Shown here: positions 28,636-37,632 of the stretch, piece after piece | How positions within the stretch are numbered: the first letter of the stretch is position 1 | How the letters are laid out: every line of letters begins with the position of its first letter | Source of the DNA: Bacteroides fragilis | GTDB lineage: Bacteria > Bacteroidota > Bacteroidia > Bacteroidales > DTGW01 | Length of the DNA stretch: 61,571 nt | Direction: 5' to 3' | Assembly: GCA_945889005.1 (NCBI GenBank) | Contig: CAMDBI010000022.1 | Span: 1 to 61,571 of the forward strand | The notes under the pieces: model-generated | What the model saw: the letters and a program-made list of their open reading frames with translations, nothing else | Databases searched by the model: none | Told to the model about the DNA's origin: nothing | Made by a program: the position numbers and the translations under genes

Positions 28636-29274
28636 ATGATTAAGAAGTTTAATATATTTATTGTTTTGTATATCATCTTTTTGATATCGATGTTGCCCAT
28701 TTTATTAATGTATAATAAATCGGAAATTCATCTGTTTATCAATCAATATCACTCATTATCATTCGATATTTTTTTTAAGTATATTACTGATTTAGGCGAT
28801 GGCTTATTTTCTATAGCTATTGCAATTATATTTCTATTTGTAAGATATCGATATTCAATAATAATATTCAGTTCGTATGCAATAAGTGGTTTTTTAGTTC
28901 AATTACTAAAAAAAACAATTTTTGCAGATGTATCTCGCCCTTCACGTTATTTTAATGGTATAGCAGAAATTCATTTAGTAGAAGGAGTAAAAATGTTAGG
29001 CAAATACAGTTTTCCTTCGGGACATTCGGCATCTGCATTTGCACTGTTCTTTTGTCTATCGATGTTCAATAAAAACTCGTACCTAAAGCTAGTTTTTTTT
29101 ATTTTGGCTTTAATTGTAGCATTTTCAAGAGTTTACCTGTCGCAACACTTCTTAATTGATATCGTTGTAGGATCAATTTTTGGAGTGGGAATAAGTTGGT
29201 TGATTTATTGGTATATCTCAAAAAGCAATAAAAAATGGATGGATCAATCAATAATGCAATCTATTCGTCGATAG
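28636..29274 (+). CDS. PAP2-family membrane phosphatase
   Basis: A 212-residue membrane protein with about six hydrophobic segments and the three PAP2 motifs: KKTIFADVSRPSRY (the KX6RP box), FPSGHSASAF (PSGH, with the catalytic-pocket His) and SRVYLSQHFLIDI (SRX5H with the nucleophilic His). Such enzymes dephosphorylate undecaprenyl pyrophosphate, phosphatidate or lipid A precursors on the periplasmic side. The sequence cannot separate these. It follows secA by 90 bp of repeat DNA and overlaps the convergent kinase gene by 14 bp. Confidence 0.9.
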   Translation: MIKKFNIFIVLYIIFLISMLPILLMYNKSEIHLFINQYHSLSFDIFFKYITDLGDGLFSIAIAIIFLFVRYRYSIIIFSSYAISGFLVQLLKKTIFADVSRPSRYFNGIAEIHLVEGVKMLGKYSFPSGHSASAFALFFCLSMFNKNSYLKLVFFILALIVAFSRVYLSQHFLIDIVVGSIFGVGISWLIYWYISKSNKKWMDQSIMQSIRR

Positions 29275-30400
29275 ATTTTGGTAGAGTAACAAAAAAAGTT
29301 GTTCCTTCATTTTCATTTGAAATAAAAGAAATTTTTCCTTTCAAATAATCTTCGGTAAACATTTTAACAGAGTAAGTACCAATACCCCTGTCTTTTGCTT
29401 TTGTAGAAAAAGCCCTCTGAAATAATTGTAGTTGCACACTACGTGGCATAACACTAGTGTTATTGACCGAAAAAATAAATTCATCATCATTGCATTTGCA
29501 ATCTAGCAACACCCTTTCGCCAATACCAATAGCTTCCAATGCATTTTTTACCAGGTTGATTAATACACGTTTGAGCATTACTAAATCTGTAGCAATTATA
29601 TCTTGGCAAACCGATTCATTAATTTCAATTTTTTTATCGATTGCAACTTGGTGCTTAATCATTTGCTTCTTAACTGTATTGAACAGATCGTTGGGTTTTA
29701 TGGGAAATACATTTACGTGATAGGTTTTATTTTCGGCCATCAGTAAATCGCGATGCGCAAGAATTTCTTCCGTAATTTCGTCGCTCAATTCGTTCAGATC
29801 TTTAGCTATATCTTTTATTTGATCCATTTCATCGAGCATCAGCACCAATTCGGTAAAACCTTTCAATGCTCCTATTCGATTTAGTATATCATGAAAAAAC
29901 AAACGTTCTAAAGCATTTCTACGACGTTCGCCACTTATATCGTTCAAAAAAACAATAACATAGATATTGTCTTTAATAATAACAGGTGACGCCAAAACCA
30001 TCAGTTCGAGTACAGTTTTAGATCCATTTAAAGTTGCATTCAAAGTACATTCAGACCTTACGGGTTCATGTTTTTCTAAACAAGTAAGTATTGCATTGAC
30101 CAAACCACAATACCTGCAAGACTCAGAAGTACCACACCCACCTTTAGTTTCTTTACTATGAGGACAATTCAAAGCCTCTCCAGGTCTTTTTCCAAGTAAT
30201 TCATTTAGGTTATTTAAACCAATTACATTCAATAATTCTTTGTTGGCATATACAATTTGTCGATTCCAATCGACAATAGTACAAATCGATGGGAATGAAT
30301 CTAAAATTAAAGTAAGATGATTGTCAGTTATAATAGCTTCGGCAGAAGTATTAAGCATTTGAATATCTGACCTTTGAGGAGAAGCAAAATAGCTATCCAT
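29261..30400 (-). CDS. Cytosolic PAS-domain sensor histidine kinase with cysteine cluster
   Basis: A 379-residue kinase without membrane segments. A PAS domain spans about 25-150. Inside it four cysteines, C79, C89, C95 and C98, sit in a GGCGTSESCRYCG context, a metal- or redox-cofactor-like pattern I recall in other environmental PAS kinases. The phosphoacceptor region is FFHDILNRIGALKGF (His near 170). The ATPase domain has NLVKNALEAIG (N box), GIGTYSVKMF (G box) and GTTFFVTLP. It would sense a redox, metal or gas signal and phosphorylate an unlinked response regulator; none is adjacent. Its end overlaps the PAP2 gene by 14 bp. Confidence 0.88.
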   Translation of the reverse strand: MDSYFASPQRSDIQMLNTSAEAIITDNHLTLILDSFPSICTIVDWNRQIVYANKELLNVIGLNNLNELLGKRPGEALNCPHSKETKGGCGTSESCRYCGLVNAILTCLEKHEPVRSECTLNATLNGSKTVLELMVLASPVIIKDNIYVIVFLNDISGERRRNALERLFFHDILNRIGALKGFTELVLMLDEMDQIKDIAKDLNELSDEITEEILAHRDLLMAENKTYHVNVFPIKPNDLFNTVKKQMIKHQVAIDKKIEINESVCQDIIATDLVMLKRVLINLVKNALEAIGIGERVLLDCKCNDDEFIFSVNNTSVMPRSVQLQLFQRAFSTKAKDRGIGTYSVKMFTEDYLKGKISFISNENEGTTFFVTLPKSIDE

Positions 30401-30490
30401 TTTTCTGCAATTGTTTGATATAAAATTAGTTCATTTTTTTAATAAAACAATATTAACAAAGAAATAGCAGAAAACTTTATTGATACCCCC

Positions 30491-30520
30491 AAAAAAAAAG
30501 CCCCGGATTTCTCCGGGGCT
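30491..30520 (-). terminator. Strong terminator hairpin on the minus strand, no obvious parent gene
   Basis: A perfect 9-bp stem AGCCCCGGA (30499-30507) and TCCGGGGCT (30512-30520), loop of four, followed on the minus strand by nine T. It lies between divergent genes, where no terminator is needed. Confidence 0.75.
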
Positions 30521-30565
30521 TCAACCCTAAAATAAACCTATTAAAAACCTATGAAAAATGAACCA
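30491..30565 (-). ncRNA. Possible small RNA ending at the orphan terminator
   Basis: A minus-strand box TAATTTTG at 30570-30577 would start a transcript near 30563, and the hairpin at 30491-30520 would end it, giving an RNA of roughly 75 nt. Its body includes the block conserved at 9911-9935. This is inference from signals only; no known RNA family was recognised. Confidence 0.3.
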
Positions 30566-30709
30566 GTTACAAAATTAAACTTTTTTTTGTAATCTAAAAA
30601 ACTTTCTTGAAGTTTTTTTTCGAAATTTTAATTATTCTTTTTTCGTTTCGATTACATGACAAAAGTACACCTAAAAGTTTACTCTCCAACAATTTAATAA
30701 GTGAGAATC

Positions 30710-30751
30710 ATTACTTATATTTGGTGATTTAAATCATCATATATAAGTAAT
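30710..30751. promoter_or_regulatory. 42-bp near-perfect dyad upstream of the permease
   Basis: Arms ATTACTTATAT (30710-30720) and ATATAAGTAAT (30741-30751) are exact complements, and the centre GATTTAAATC is itself a palindrome. The dyad lies 145 bp before the permease ATG; it looks like a binding site for a dimeric regulator or a cruciform. Confidence 0.55.
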
Positions 30752-30895
30752 TTTAATCATCTATTCAAAATAACCAATTCATAGTGTAATAATATTCAAC
30801 AATATAAAAATTGACGCATTAAAAAAAAATAACACATAAATAATATTAATATATAAATAAAATTAATATTTTGCATTCAAATATAATTAAACAAA

Positions 30896-32359
30896 ATGCT
30901 AAAAATAAAAAGACGTAAAACGCTAGAGTCGTTGATCGTTGAATCACAAAATGAGGAACACGGTTTACACAGGGTTTTGGACAGTAAGAATCTAATATTG
31001 CTAGGTATAGGTGCTGTAATTGGAGCAGGAATTTTTGTATTAACGGGCGAGGTTTCGGCTCATTATACCGGTCCGGCTATAGTACTATCGTTTATTATTG
31101 CAGCATTGGCTTGTACATGTGCCGGATTGTGTTATGCAGAACTCGCCTCAATGATTCCCATTTCGGGAAGCGCCTATACGTATTCGTATGCAACCTTGGG
31201 CGAGTTTTTTGCCTGGATTATTGGTTGGGATTTAATTGTTGAATATTTGTTTGCAGCTTCAACAGTAAGTGTAGGCTGGTCGGGATATATTGTTAGCTTT
31301 CTAAAAAATATTGGCATTGTAATTCCTCAATCGTTTACAACAGCTCCGGTAATTTTTAACGATGCAAGTAACAGTTTTCAATTATCGGGAGGTGGAATAG
31401 TCAATCTACCCGCCATGTTTATTATATTTTTAGTTACAATTCTATTAGTAATAGGTGTAAAAGAATCGGCAAAGTTTAATAACATCATCGTATTTATTAA
31501 ACTAGCTGTTATACTTATATTTATTTTTACGGGACTTGCATTTATCAATTATGACAATTGGCAACCATTTATACCCGAAAATTCAGGGCAATTTGGTTCA
31601 TTTGGTTGGAGTGGTATTTTTAGAGGGTCTGCAATTATTTTTTTTGCGTATATTGGATTCGATGCCGTTTCGACAGCTGCACAAGAGGCTAAAAACCCAC
31701 AGCGCGATTTACCCATTGGTATATTAGGCTCGTTGGCAATATGCACAGTACTCTATATTTTAGTGTCTCTAATATTAACAGGTATTGTACCCTATACAAA
31801 ACTTGGAGTTCCCGACCCTATTGCTGTTGGCGTAGATGCAATGGGACTTACTTGGCTTGCACCTGTTATTAAAATTGGCGCAATTGCCGGCTTAAGTTCA
31901 GTGATACTTGTGATGTTAATGGGACAACCTCGCATTTTCTTTTCTATGGCAAAAGATGGATTACTACCTCCTTTATTTGCAAAAGTTCACAAGAAATACA
32001 AAACACCATATATGTCGACCATTATAGTTGGTATTGTTGCAATGATATTGGCAGGTTTGTTTCCTATTGGAGTTCTTAGTAAGCTTGTATCTTTGGGCAC
32101 TTTACTGGCTTTTGCAGCAGTTTGTCTTTCAATATTAATTTTACGAAAAATACAACCCGACACACACCGACCATTCAAAACACCGTTCTCTCCTTGGATT
32201 CCATTACTTGGAATACTTTCGTGCCTTGGTGTAACCGCATTTCTCAATGCTTATGCATGGATTGCTATGGGGGTGTGGATGTTGATAGGAATTCTAGTTT
32301 ATTTTTTCTATGGACGAAAACATAGTAAACTTGCTCAGATCGAAAAATCTAGCGTTTAA
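30896..32359 (+). CDS. APC-family amino-acid permease
   Basis: A 487-residue inner-membrane transporter with about 12 membrane segments. The first helix has the APC glycine motif GAVIGAGIFVLTG that binds the amino-acid backbone. YAELASMIPISGSAYTYSYATLGE and FFAYIGFDAVSTAAQEAKNPQRDLPIGI are hallmarks of the cationic amino-acid transporter (CAT/YfnA-like) branch. The substrate is probably a cationic or branched amino acid but cannot be fixed. The long upstream region with the 42-bp dyad suggests regulation. The 3' end overlaps the convergent M1 peptidase gene by 11 bp. Confidence 0.9.
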   Translation: MLKIKRRKTLESLIVESQNEEHGLHRVLDSKNLILLGIGAVIGAGIFVLTGEVSAHYTGPAIVLSFIIAALACTCAGLCYAELASMIPISGSAYTYSYATLGEFFAWIIGWDLIVEYLFAASTVSVGWSGYIVSFLKNIGIVIPQSFTTAPVIFNDASNSFQLSGGGIVNLPAMFIIFLVTILLVIGVKESAKFNNIIVFIKLAVILIFIFTGLAFINYDNWQPFIPENSGQFGSFGWSGIFRGSAIIFFAYIGFDAVSTAAQEAKNPQRDLPIGILGSLAICTVLYILVSLILTGIVPYTKLGVPDPIAVGVDAMGLTWLAPVIKIGAIAGLSSVILVMLMGQPRIFFSMAKDGLLPPLFAKVHKKYKTPYMSTIIVGIVAMILAGLFPIGVLSKLVSLGTLLAFAAVCLSILILRKIQPDTHRPFKTPFSPWIPLLGILSCLGVTAFLNAYAWIAMGVWMLIGILVYFFYGRKHSKLAQIEKSSV

Positions 32360-34238
32360 GCAGACGTTGTATATATGATTTATCCTTTTCGATGATTTTT
32401 ATAAGATATACTGCATTCGAAAGATTAGAAATAGGAACGACTATTTCTCTTAGGTTGGTTGTACAACAGTAAACTATTTTCCCTTGAAGATCGTAAATAA
32501 CAACTTTTCGATCTTCAAAGTATTTATTAAATTTAATAACTATAGAATCGTTGGATGGATTGGGTATAATTAAAAATTTGCGATCTACATCGCTCAATTC
32601 ATTCACTTTATAGTCATTAATAAAATAATTATTAGGGTCTAATACAATATTTTTAACTCTTTTCGAAAGTTTAACTTTAAATGTTTCCATTGACTGTTGT
32701 TGCACAAATCGAAAAATAGTATCATTTTTCCGATCCAATATTACTTTAAATTCAATATTTCCTTTAAATAACGGCGATTTTTCGGAGCTACCATATTGAA
32801 AAGATTCGATATATAAGCTATCATTTTTTTGCTTCCAGTTTATTTGATATTTCGGAAATCCGTGTCCGTAATACCATTGATCGAAAAACCATTGATAATC
32901 GGACTTAGTTTTTTCGTTGACAAATGCAATAAATTCTTCAACTGTTACATTGGTAAATTGATATTTATCAAGAAAGCCTTTTAGAATTGAAAAAAACAAT
33001 GTATCGTTCTTTATCTCGTATCTAAGTGTGTGCAAAATTAATGCCCCTTTCTTGTAGGTTATATCAAAGCTAAAAAGCTTCAATTCGTTCATTCGATCAT
33101 CATCTTTGATATAAACAGATGCTTCTTTATCGACAGAAGCTTTTCCCCTGGCAATTTTCATCCAAAGATCAGCATCTTCTTTTGTTTGCAATTTTTCGAC
33201 TGCCAAATATTCTAGATAAGATGCAAAACCTTCATTGAGCCAAATTTCATTCCATTTTTTACAAGTAACCAAATTGCCATACCACTGATGCGAGAGTTCA
33301 TGCGCAATAAGATTAAAAGAAAAATCGGCAACTGTACTTACAGTAATATTTTCCATACCACCACCCATAGGAGCCATTACTTGTCCATATTTCTCTTTTC
33401 TATAAGGATAAGGACCAAGAATAGACTCATAGTATTTCATTATGTCTTTAATCTTGTCGATGTGGTCTTTGTTGTCGGGTAGGCAATCTTTGGAGTTGTA
33501 TAAATAGTTAACTACTAGTACCGAATCGTTCGTCTCGGGATTATGAACATAGAACTTATACTCGTTGTATTCCGAAACGGTAATAGAAATTAAATAATAA
33601 GCTGTTGGATATTTACAAAGCCAGGTATATTTGACCAATCCTTCTTGCAAGTCTACCTTGCTTGTTAATTTACCATTCGAAACAGGCATTAACAATGGAG
33701 GTACTGTAATTTCTACCTTTACAGAATCGGCTTTGTCGGCTAAAAATTGTTTACAAGGAAACCAGTCTTTTGCACTATAGGGCTCCGACAAGGTATATGT
33801 AACCGGCATATTGTACTGAACATCAGTTTTATTACTAATGCCTCCCATAAAATTATCGGAAACAGCAGTACCTCTATAATATACACTTACATCGAAAAGT
33901 GAATATGACTGAATTTGTTCAGATAAGGCAACACTAATTAAATCGTTGTTATGAACAAACTTTTGCTTTTTATTATTGACCCAAATAGAATCGATAGTTA
34001 AAACCGAGGATAATTCAATAAAGAAATTATCGAGGGGCTTCTCTAGCGACTTTGCTTTAATATTGGTATTGCCCGAAAGCATTGTATTGGTATTGAACAA
34101 ATGTATATCTATATGATATTGAACAACATCATAGACCGACGAATCGGTATAATAATTAGTATAATCGACACTAACAGCTTCAACTTCGAAATTGAAAAGA
34201 AGTAGAGCAAAACCTATATAAAATTTAATTTTTTTCAA
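32349..34238 (-). CDS. Secreted M1-family metallopeptidase with T9SS tail
   Basis: A 629-residue exported aminopeptidase-like protein. The signal peptide begins MKKIKFYIGFALLLF; the start codon appears to be TTG 34238, because an in-frame stop precedes it and the signal peptide begins there. The M1 exopeptidase motif GGGMENITVS is followed by the zinc site HELSHQ with its third ligand Glu in WLNEGFAS (around residue 315-340). A catalytic Tyr is expected in the DITYKKGALIL region. The C-terminal sorting domain has LIIPNPSNDSIVIKF and ends IQRLLKR. It is exported through Sec and T9SS and trims peptides at or outside the cell surface. Overlaps the permease gene by 11 bp. Confidence 0.9.
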   Translation of the reverse strand: MKKIKFYIGFALLLFNFEVEAVSVDYTNYYTDSSVYDVVQYHIDIHLFNTNTMLSGNTNIKAKSLEKPLDNFFIELSSVLTIDSIWVNNKKQKFVHNNDLISVALSEQIQSYSLFDVSVYYRGTAVSDNFMGGISNKTDVQYNMPVTYTLSEPYSAKDWFPCKQFLADKADSVKVEITVPPLLMPVSNGKLTSKVDLQEGLVKYTWLCKYPTAYYLISITVSEYNEYKFYVHNPETNDSVLVVNYLYNSKDCLPDNKDHIDKIKDIMKYYESILGPYPYRKEKYGQVMAPMGGGMENITVSTVADFSFNLIAHELSHQWYGNLVTCKKWNEIWLNEGFASYLEYLAVEKLQTKEDADLWMKIARGKASVDKEASVYIKDDDRMNELKLFSFDITYKKGALILHTLRYEIKNDTLFFSILKGFLDKYQFTNVTVEEFIAFVNEKTKSDYQWFFDQWYYGHGFPKYQINWKQKNDSLYIESFQYGSSEKSPLFKGNIEFKVILDRKNDTIFRFVQQQSMETFKVKLSKRVKNIVLDPNNYFINDYKVNELSDVDRKFLIIPNPSNDSIVIKFNKYFEDRKVVIYDLQGKIVYCCTTNLREIVVPISNLSNAVYLIKIIEKDKSYIQRLLKR

Positions 34239-34419
34239 TTATTATTTCTATTTAAAAAATTAAGTTAAGACTGAAAGCCTTATAGCATTAACTTAGGACT
34301 TAGCCTATGTTAATTGCTTGTGCCCTTTCAGGCCATAATGAAAAGAAAAAACATTTGCAAGTCTTTAAAAATTATCTACTTTGAGTTAAATAATTAATCA
34401 TTTTTTCAATTTAAAAAAA

Positions 34420-35454
34420 CTATTTTACCCCAAACTTATAAATTGTAAGCTGGGTATAATGTTCACCTGGATTTAGTTCAGTCGAAGGGAAATGGTTTTG
34501 ATTTGGAGAATCGGGGTAATGTTGCATTTCCCAGCAAAAGCCACTGTACTTTTTGTATTCCAAACCATTTTTACCTTTAGTTCCTCCCAAATAATTTCCG
34601 GTATAGAACTGCATACCAGGTTCGGTAGTATATGCCTCCATATATCTGCCGCTTTCTGCTTCATAAACAATTCCGGCAAAAGAAAGTTCGTCGCCTGTAG
34701 ATTTATTTAAAACAAAGTTGTGGTCATAATCGCCTGCTTTTTCGATATCTAAGCCAATTTTCTTTGTTTTCAAAAAGTCGAAAGCTGTATTTTTAACTTC
34801 AAGAAGTTTTCCTGTAGGAATAGAAACCGAATTTACTTCAGTATAACGATCGGCATTGATAAGCATTTCGTGATTGAGAACAGTATCCTTGCCACCATTC
34901 AGGTTGAAATATGAGTGGTTAGTAAGATTGAGTACTGTTGGAGCATCAGTTTCGGCAGTATAGCAAATATTTATTTCATTGAGATTGTTGATAGAAATAA
35001 TAACTTCAACCACTAAATTGCCTGGATAACCTTCTTCACCATCTTTACACATATAAACGAGCTTCACTCCTACCTCTTCGTTATTGTCGAACGGTACGGC
35101 ATGCCACACAACTTTGTCGAAACCTTTAATACCACCGTGAAGAGCGTTTGGTCCATTATTGATTGCAAGCTTGTATTTTTTATTGTCAACCACAAATTCT
35201 CCGTTAGCAATACGATTGGCGTAGCGTCCACAGGTTACCCCCATATATGGTTGATTATCTAAATACTGTTGAAAGGTATCGTATCCTAAAGCAACATCGG
35301 CAAGTTTTCCATTTTTATCGGGACAAATAATAGAAGAAATAGTAGCACCGTAATTTGAAATTTTTATTGTTAAATTACGGTCATTTTCTAAAGTAAAAAG
35401 TTGAACAGCTTCGCACTGATGCGTTTTTCCAAATAGTTGTGAATTTATTTTCAT
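34420..35454 (-). CDS. galM: Aldose 1-epimerase (galactose mutarotase)
   Basis: A 344-residue mutarotase interconverting alpha and beta anomers of galactose or glucose. Substrate-binding GRYANRIANG is near 76-85, the catalytic His is in LTNHSYFNLNGG, the PGMQFYTGNYLGG segment follows, and the catalytic Glu lies in SGFCWEMQHYPDSPN. No signal peptide, so it is cytosolic. It is transcribed alone, divergent from prfC; no sugar operon is adjacent. Confidence 0.94.
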   Translation of the reverse strand: MKINSQLFGKTHQCEAVQLFTLENDRNLTIKISNYGATISSIICPDKNGKLADVALGYDTFQQYLDNQPYMGVTCGRYANRIANGEFVVDNKKYKLAINNGPNALHGGIKGFDKVVWHAVPFDNNEEVGVKLVYMCKDGEEGYPGNLVVEVIISINNLNEINICYTAETDAPTVLNLTNHSYFNLNGGKDTVLNHEMLINADRYTEVNSVSIPTGKLLEVKNTAFDFLKTKKIGLDIEKAGDYDHNFVLNKSTGDELSFAGIVYEAESGRYMEAYTTEPGMQFYTGNYLGGTKGKNGLEYKKYSGFCWEMQHYPDSPNQNHFPSTELNPGEHYTQLTIYKFGVK

Positions 35455-35545
35455 AATTAATGGAATATTTTATTTTTCCGAAAAATAATGAAATAAAATT
35501 ACAATCCTACAATTTTCATTATATGAACTACGATTGAAAAAACAT

Positions 35546-35553
35546 TAACTTTG
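35546..35553 (+). promoter_or_regulatory. -7 box for prfC that excludes an upstream TTG start
   Basis: TAACTTTG matches TAnnTTTG exactly. An in-frame TTG at 35551 is part of this box, so translation must begin downstream at ATG 35569 or 35578. The leader would be about 10 nt. Confidence 0.6.
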
Positions 35554-35568
35554 CGGCTTCAAAAAAAA

Positions 35569-37158
35569 ATGCATAATATGACATTGGAGCAAGAAATAGC
35601 ACGTAGACGAACATTTGCCATTATTAGTCACCCCGATGCGGGAAAAACCACACTTACCGAAAAGCTTTTGCTTTTTGGCGGTGCAATTCACGTTGCAGGA
35701 GCTGTTAAGTCGAATAAAATTAGAAAATCGGCCACCTCGGACTGGATGGAAATTGAGAAACAACGTGGTATTTCGGTTTCGACCTCAGTAATGGGTTTTG
35801 AATACAACAATCACAAAATAAATATTCTCGACACGCCCGGTCACGAAGATTTTGCGGAAGATACCTTCAGAACCCTTACGGCAGTCGACAGTGTAATAAT
35901 TGTAATTGACGGAGCCAAAGGGGTTGAAGCACAGACTCGCAGACTTATGAACGTTTGTAGAATGCGCAAAACACCAGTAATGGTATTTATCAACAAGCTC
36001 GACCGCATTGGTAAAGATCCGTTCGACCTTTTAGATGAAATAGAAAAGGAACTTCAAATAAGTGTTTTGCCACTCAGCTGGCCTATAAGTAATGGTCCAA
36101 CATTCAAGGGTGTCTATAATATTTTCGAGAGTAAGCTCAATCTTTTTTCGGGAACTGAAAAACAAGTGATCGAAGATGCGCTTACTTTTGAAGATATCAA
36201 CAATCCAATGCTCGAAAATCATATTGGCGAGAAATTTTCTCGCATTCTTCGCGACGAACTTGAGTTAATAAAAACAGTTTATACCGAATTTGATCGAAGC
36301 AAATATTTATCAGCCGATGTCGCACCTGTTTTTTTTGGTAGTGCTCTGAACAATTTTGGTGTACGCGAGCTACTCGAGTGTTTTATAGAAGTAGCTCCTT
36401 CGCCAGGGCAATTCGAGACATCAGCTCGAATGGTTGCTCCAAGCGAATCGAAATTGAGCGGTTTTGTATTCAAGATACACGCCAATATGGATCCCAATCA
36501 CCGCGACCGAATTGCATTTTTACGAATCGTATCGGGCAAGTTTGAACGCAACACCAACTACTACCATGTTCGTCACGACAAACAATTTAAATTTTCGAGT
36601 CCAACTGCTTTTATGGCTGAGAAGAAATCGATTATCGACGAAGCATTTCCGGGCGATGTAATTGGCTTGCACGATACTGGAACCTTCAAAATTGGCGATA
36701 CGCTCACCGAAGGAGAAAAATTTCAATATAAAGGCATCCCTAGTTTTTCGCCCGAACTATTTAAATATGTCGACAATGCCGATCCGTTGAAGTCGAAGCA
36801 ACTTGCCAAAGGACTCGATCAACTTATGGACGAAGGGGTTGCGCAGCTTTTTACAAACAAAAACAACGGTCGAAAGATTATTGGCACAGTAGGAGCCCTA
36901 CAATTCGAGGTTTTGCAATATCGTTTGTTGCACGAATATAGTGCATCGTGCAAATACGAGCCTATAAGCCTCTATAAAGCCTGCTGGATAAAGAGTTCGA
37001 ACCGTGAGCAAATAGAAGATTTTAGAAAAAGAAAATATGCTCAATTAGCAGAGGACAAACACGGTCGAGAAGTATTTTTGGCCGATTCGTCGTATTCGCT
37101 CCAAATGGCTCAAGAAAAATTTCCTGACATTGAATTTTATTTTACTTCGGAATTTTAA
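35569..37158 (+). CDS. prfC: Peptide chain release factor 3 (RF3)
   Basis: About 529 residues. RF3 is the GTPase that recycles RF1 and RF2 from the ribosome after termination. GTP motifs: G1 [16 protein letters not shown]3 DTPGHEDF, G4 NKLDR. Domains 2 and 3 follow, with [21 protein letters not shown] and [20 protein letters not shown] typical of RF3 rather than EF-G. I start at ATG 35569, since the in-frame TTG 18 nt upstream lies in the promoter; ATG 35578 ([14 protein letters not shown]) is equally possible. The following gene, a hemerythrin, has its own promoter. Confidence 0.95.
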   Translation: MHNMTLEQEIARRRTFAIISHPDAGKTTLTEKLLLFGGAIHVAGAVKSNKIRKSATSDWMEIEKQRGISVSTSVMGFEYNNHKINILDTPGHEDFAEDTFRTLTAVDSVIIVIDGAKGVEAQTRRLMNVCRMRKTPVMVFINKLDRIGKDPFDLLDEIEKELQISVLPLSWPISNGPTFKGVYNIFESKLNLFSGTEKQVIEDALTFEDINNPMLENHIGEKFSRILRDELELIKTVYTEFDRSKYLSADVAPVFFGSALNNFGVRELLECFIEVAPSPGQFETSARMVAPSESKLSGFVFKIHANMDPNHRDRIAFLRIVSGKFERNTNYYHVRHDKQFKFSSPTAFMAEKKSIIDEAFPGDVIGLHDTGTFKIGDTLTEGEKFQYKGIPSFSPELFKYVDNADPLKSKQLAKGLDQLMDEGVAQLFTNKNNGRKIIGTVGALQFEVLQYRLLHEYSASCKYEPISLYKACWIKSSNREQIEDFRKRKYAQLAEDKHGREVFLADSSYSLQMAQEKFPDIEFYFTSEF

Positions 37159-37195
37159 ATGTAAAAAAAAAGAAAATAATAAGCTAAAAGCCATT

Positions 37196-37203
37196 TATTT
37201 TTG
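37196..37203 (+). promoter_or_regulatory. Candidate -7 box for the hemerythrin gene
   Basis: TATTTTTG matches TAnnTTTG exactly, 30 nt before the ATG at 37234. Confidence 0.6.
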
Positions 37204-37233
37204 TAATTTTATTTATCTGCAAAATAAATTACA

Positions 37234-37632
37234 ATGAATATAGAGTGGAATGAAACTTATTCTGTGTTTAATAAAGATATTGACAATCAACATAAAAACT
37301 TGTTTGACATACTTGATTCTTTTAATAAAGAATTAGAAACCAATTTAAGTAACAATAAAGCTATTCAAATTATTATAGATAGTTTAAAGAAATATACTAT
37401 AAATCATTTTGAATATGAAGAAGATTTCATGACGAAAATGAACTATCCTTATATAAAATTACACCAACAAAAACATCATTTGTTTATAGAAAAAATAAAG
37501 GATTACGAATCTCGATATCAAACCGGAGTTAATGTTTTACCTGCAGAAATAATTACTTTTTTAAAAGAATGGCTTATACGTCATATTTACGTTGAAGATA
37601 AAATGTATGCCAATTTTATTGCCTCCAAATAA
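37234..37632 (+). CDS. Bacteriohemerythrin
   Basis: A 132-residue single-domain hemerythrin, a four-helix bundle with a non-haem di-iron site that binds O2 reversibly. All seven expected ligands are present: H20 in DNQHKNLF, H58 and E62 in HFEYEE, H77 and H81 in HQQKHHLF, H117 and D122 in RHIYVEDKMY. No signal peptide, so it is cytosolic; typical roles are O2 delivery, O2 sensing or iron/NO handling. The gene stands between prfC and the convergent lepB-like gene, whose stop abuts its own with no spacer. Confidence 0.95.
   Translation: MNIEWNETYSVFNKDIDNQHKNLFDILDSFNKELETNLSNNKAIQIIIDSLKKYTINHFEYEEDFMTKMNYPYIKLHQQKHHLFIEKIKDYESRYQTGVNVLPAEIITFLKEWLIRHIYVEDKMYANFIASK

Larger units (their letters stand above)
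30401..30895. other. 495-bp divergent intergenic region
   Basis: Between the divergent kinase and permease genes. It contains a minus-strand terminator-like hairpin (30491-30520), a block shared with the 9.9-kb spacer (30521-30557), a 13-codon ORF at 30551-30592, a minus-strand promoter-like TAATTTTG (30570-30577), and a 42-bp near-palindrome (30710-30751). No protein gene of normal size is present. Confidence 0.7.

Noticed and set aside
30551-30592. A 13-codon ORF and a 6-codon ORF (9929-9949) as peptide genes
   Set aside because: Too short to support as genes; their shared context is reported instead as a finding.
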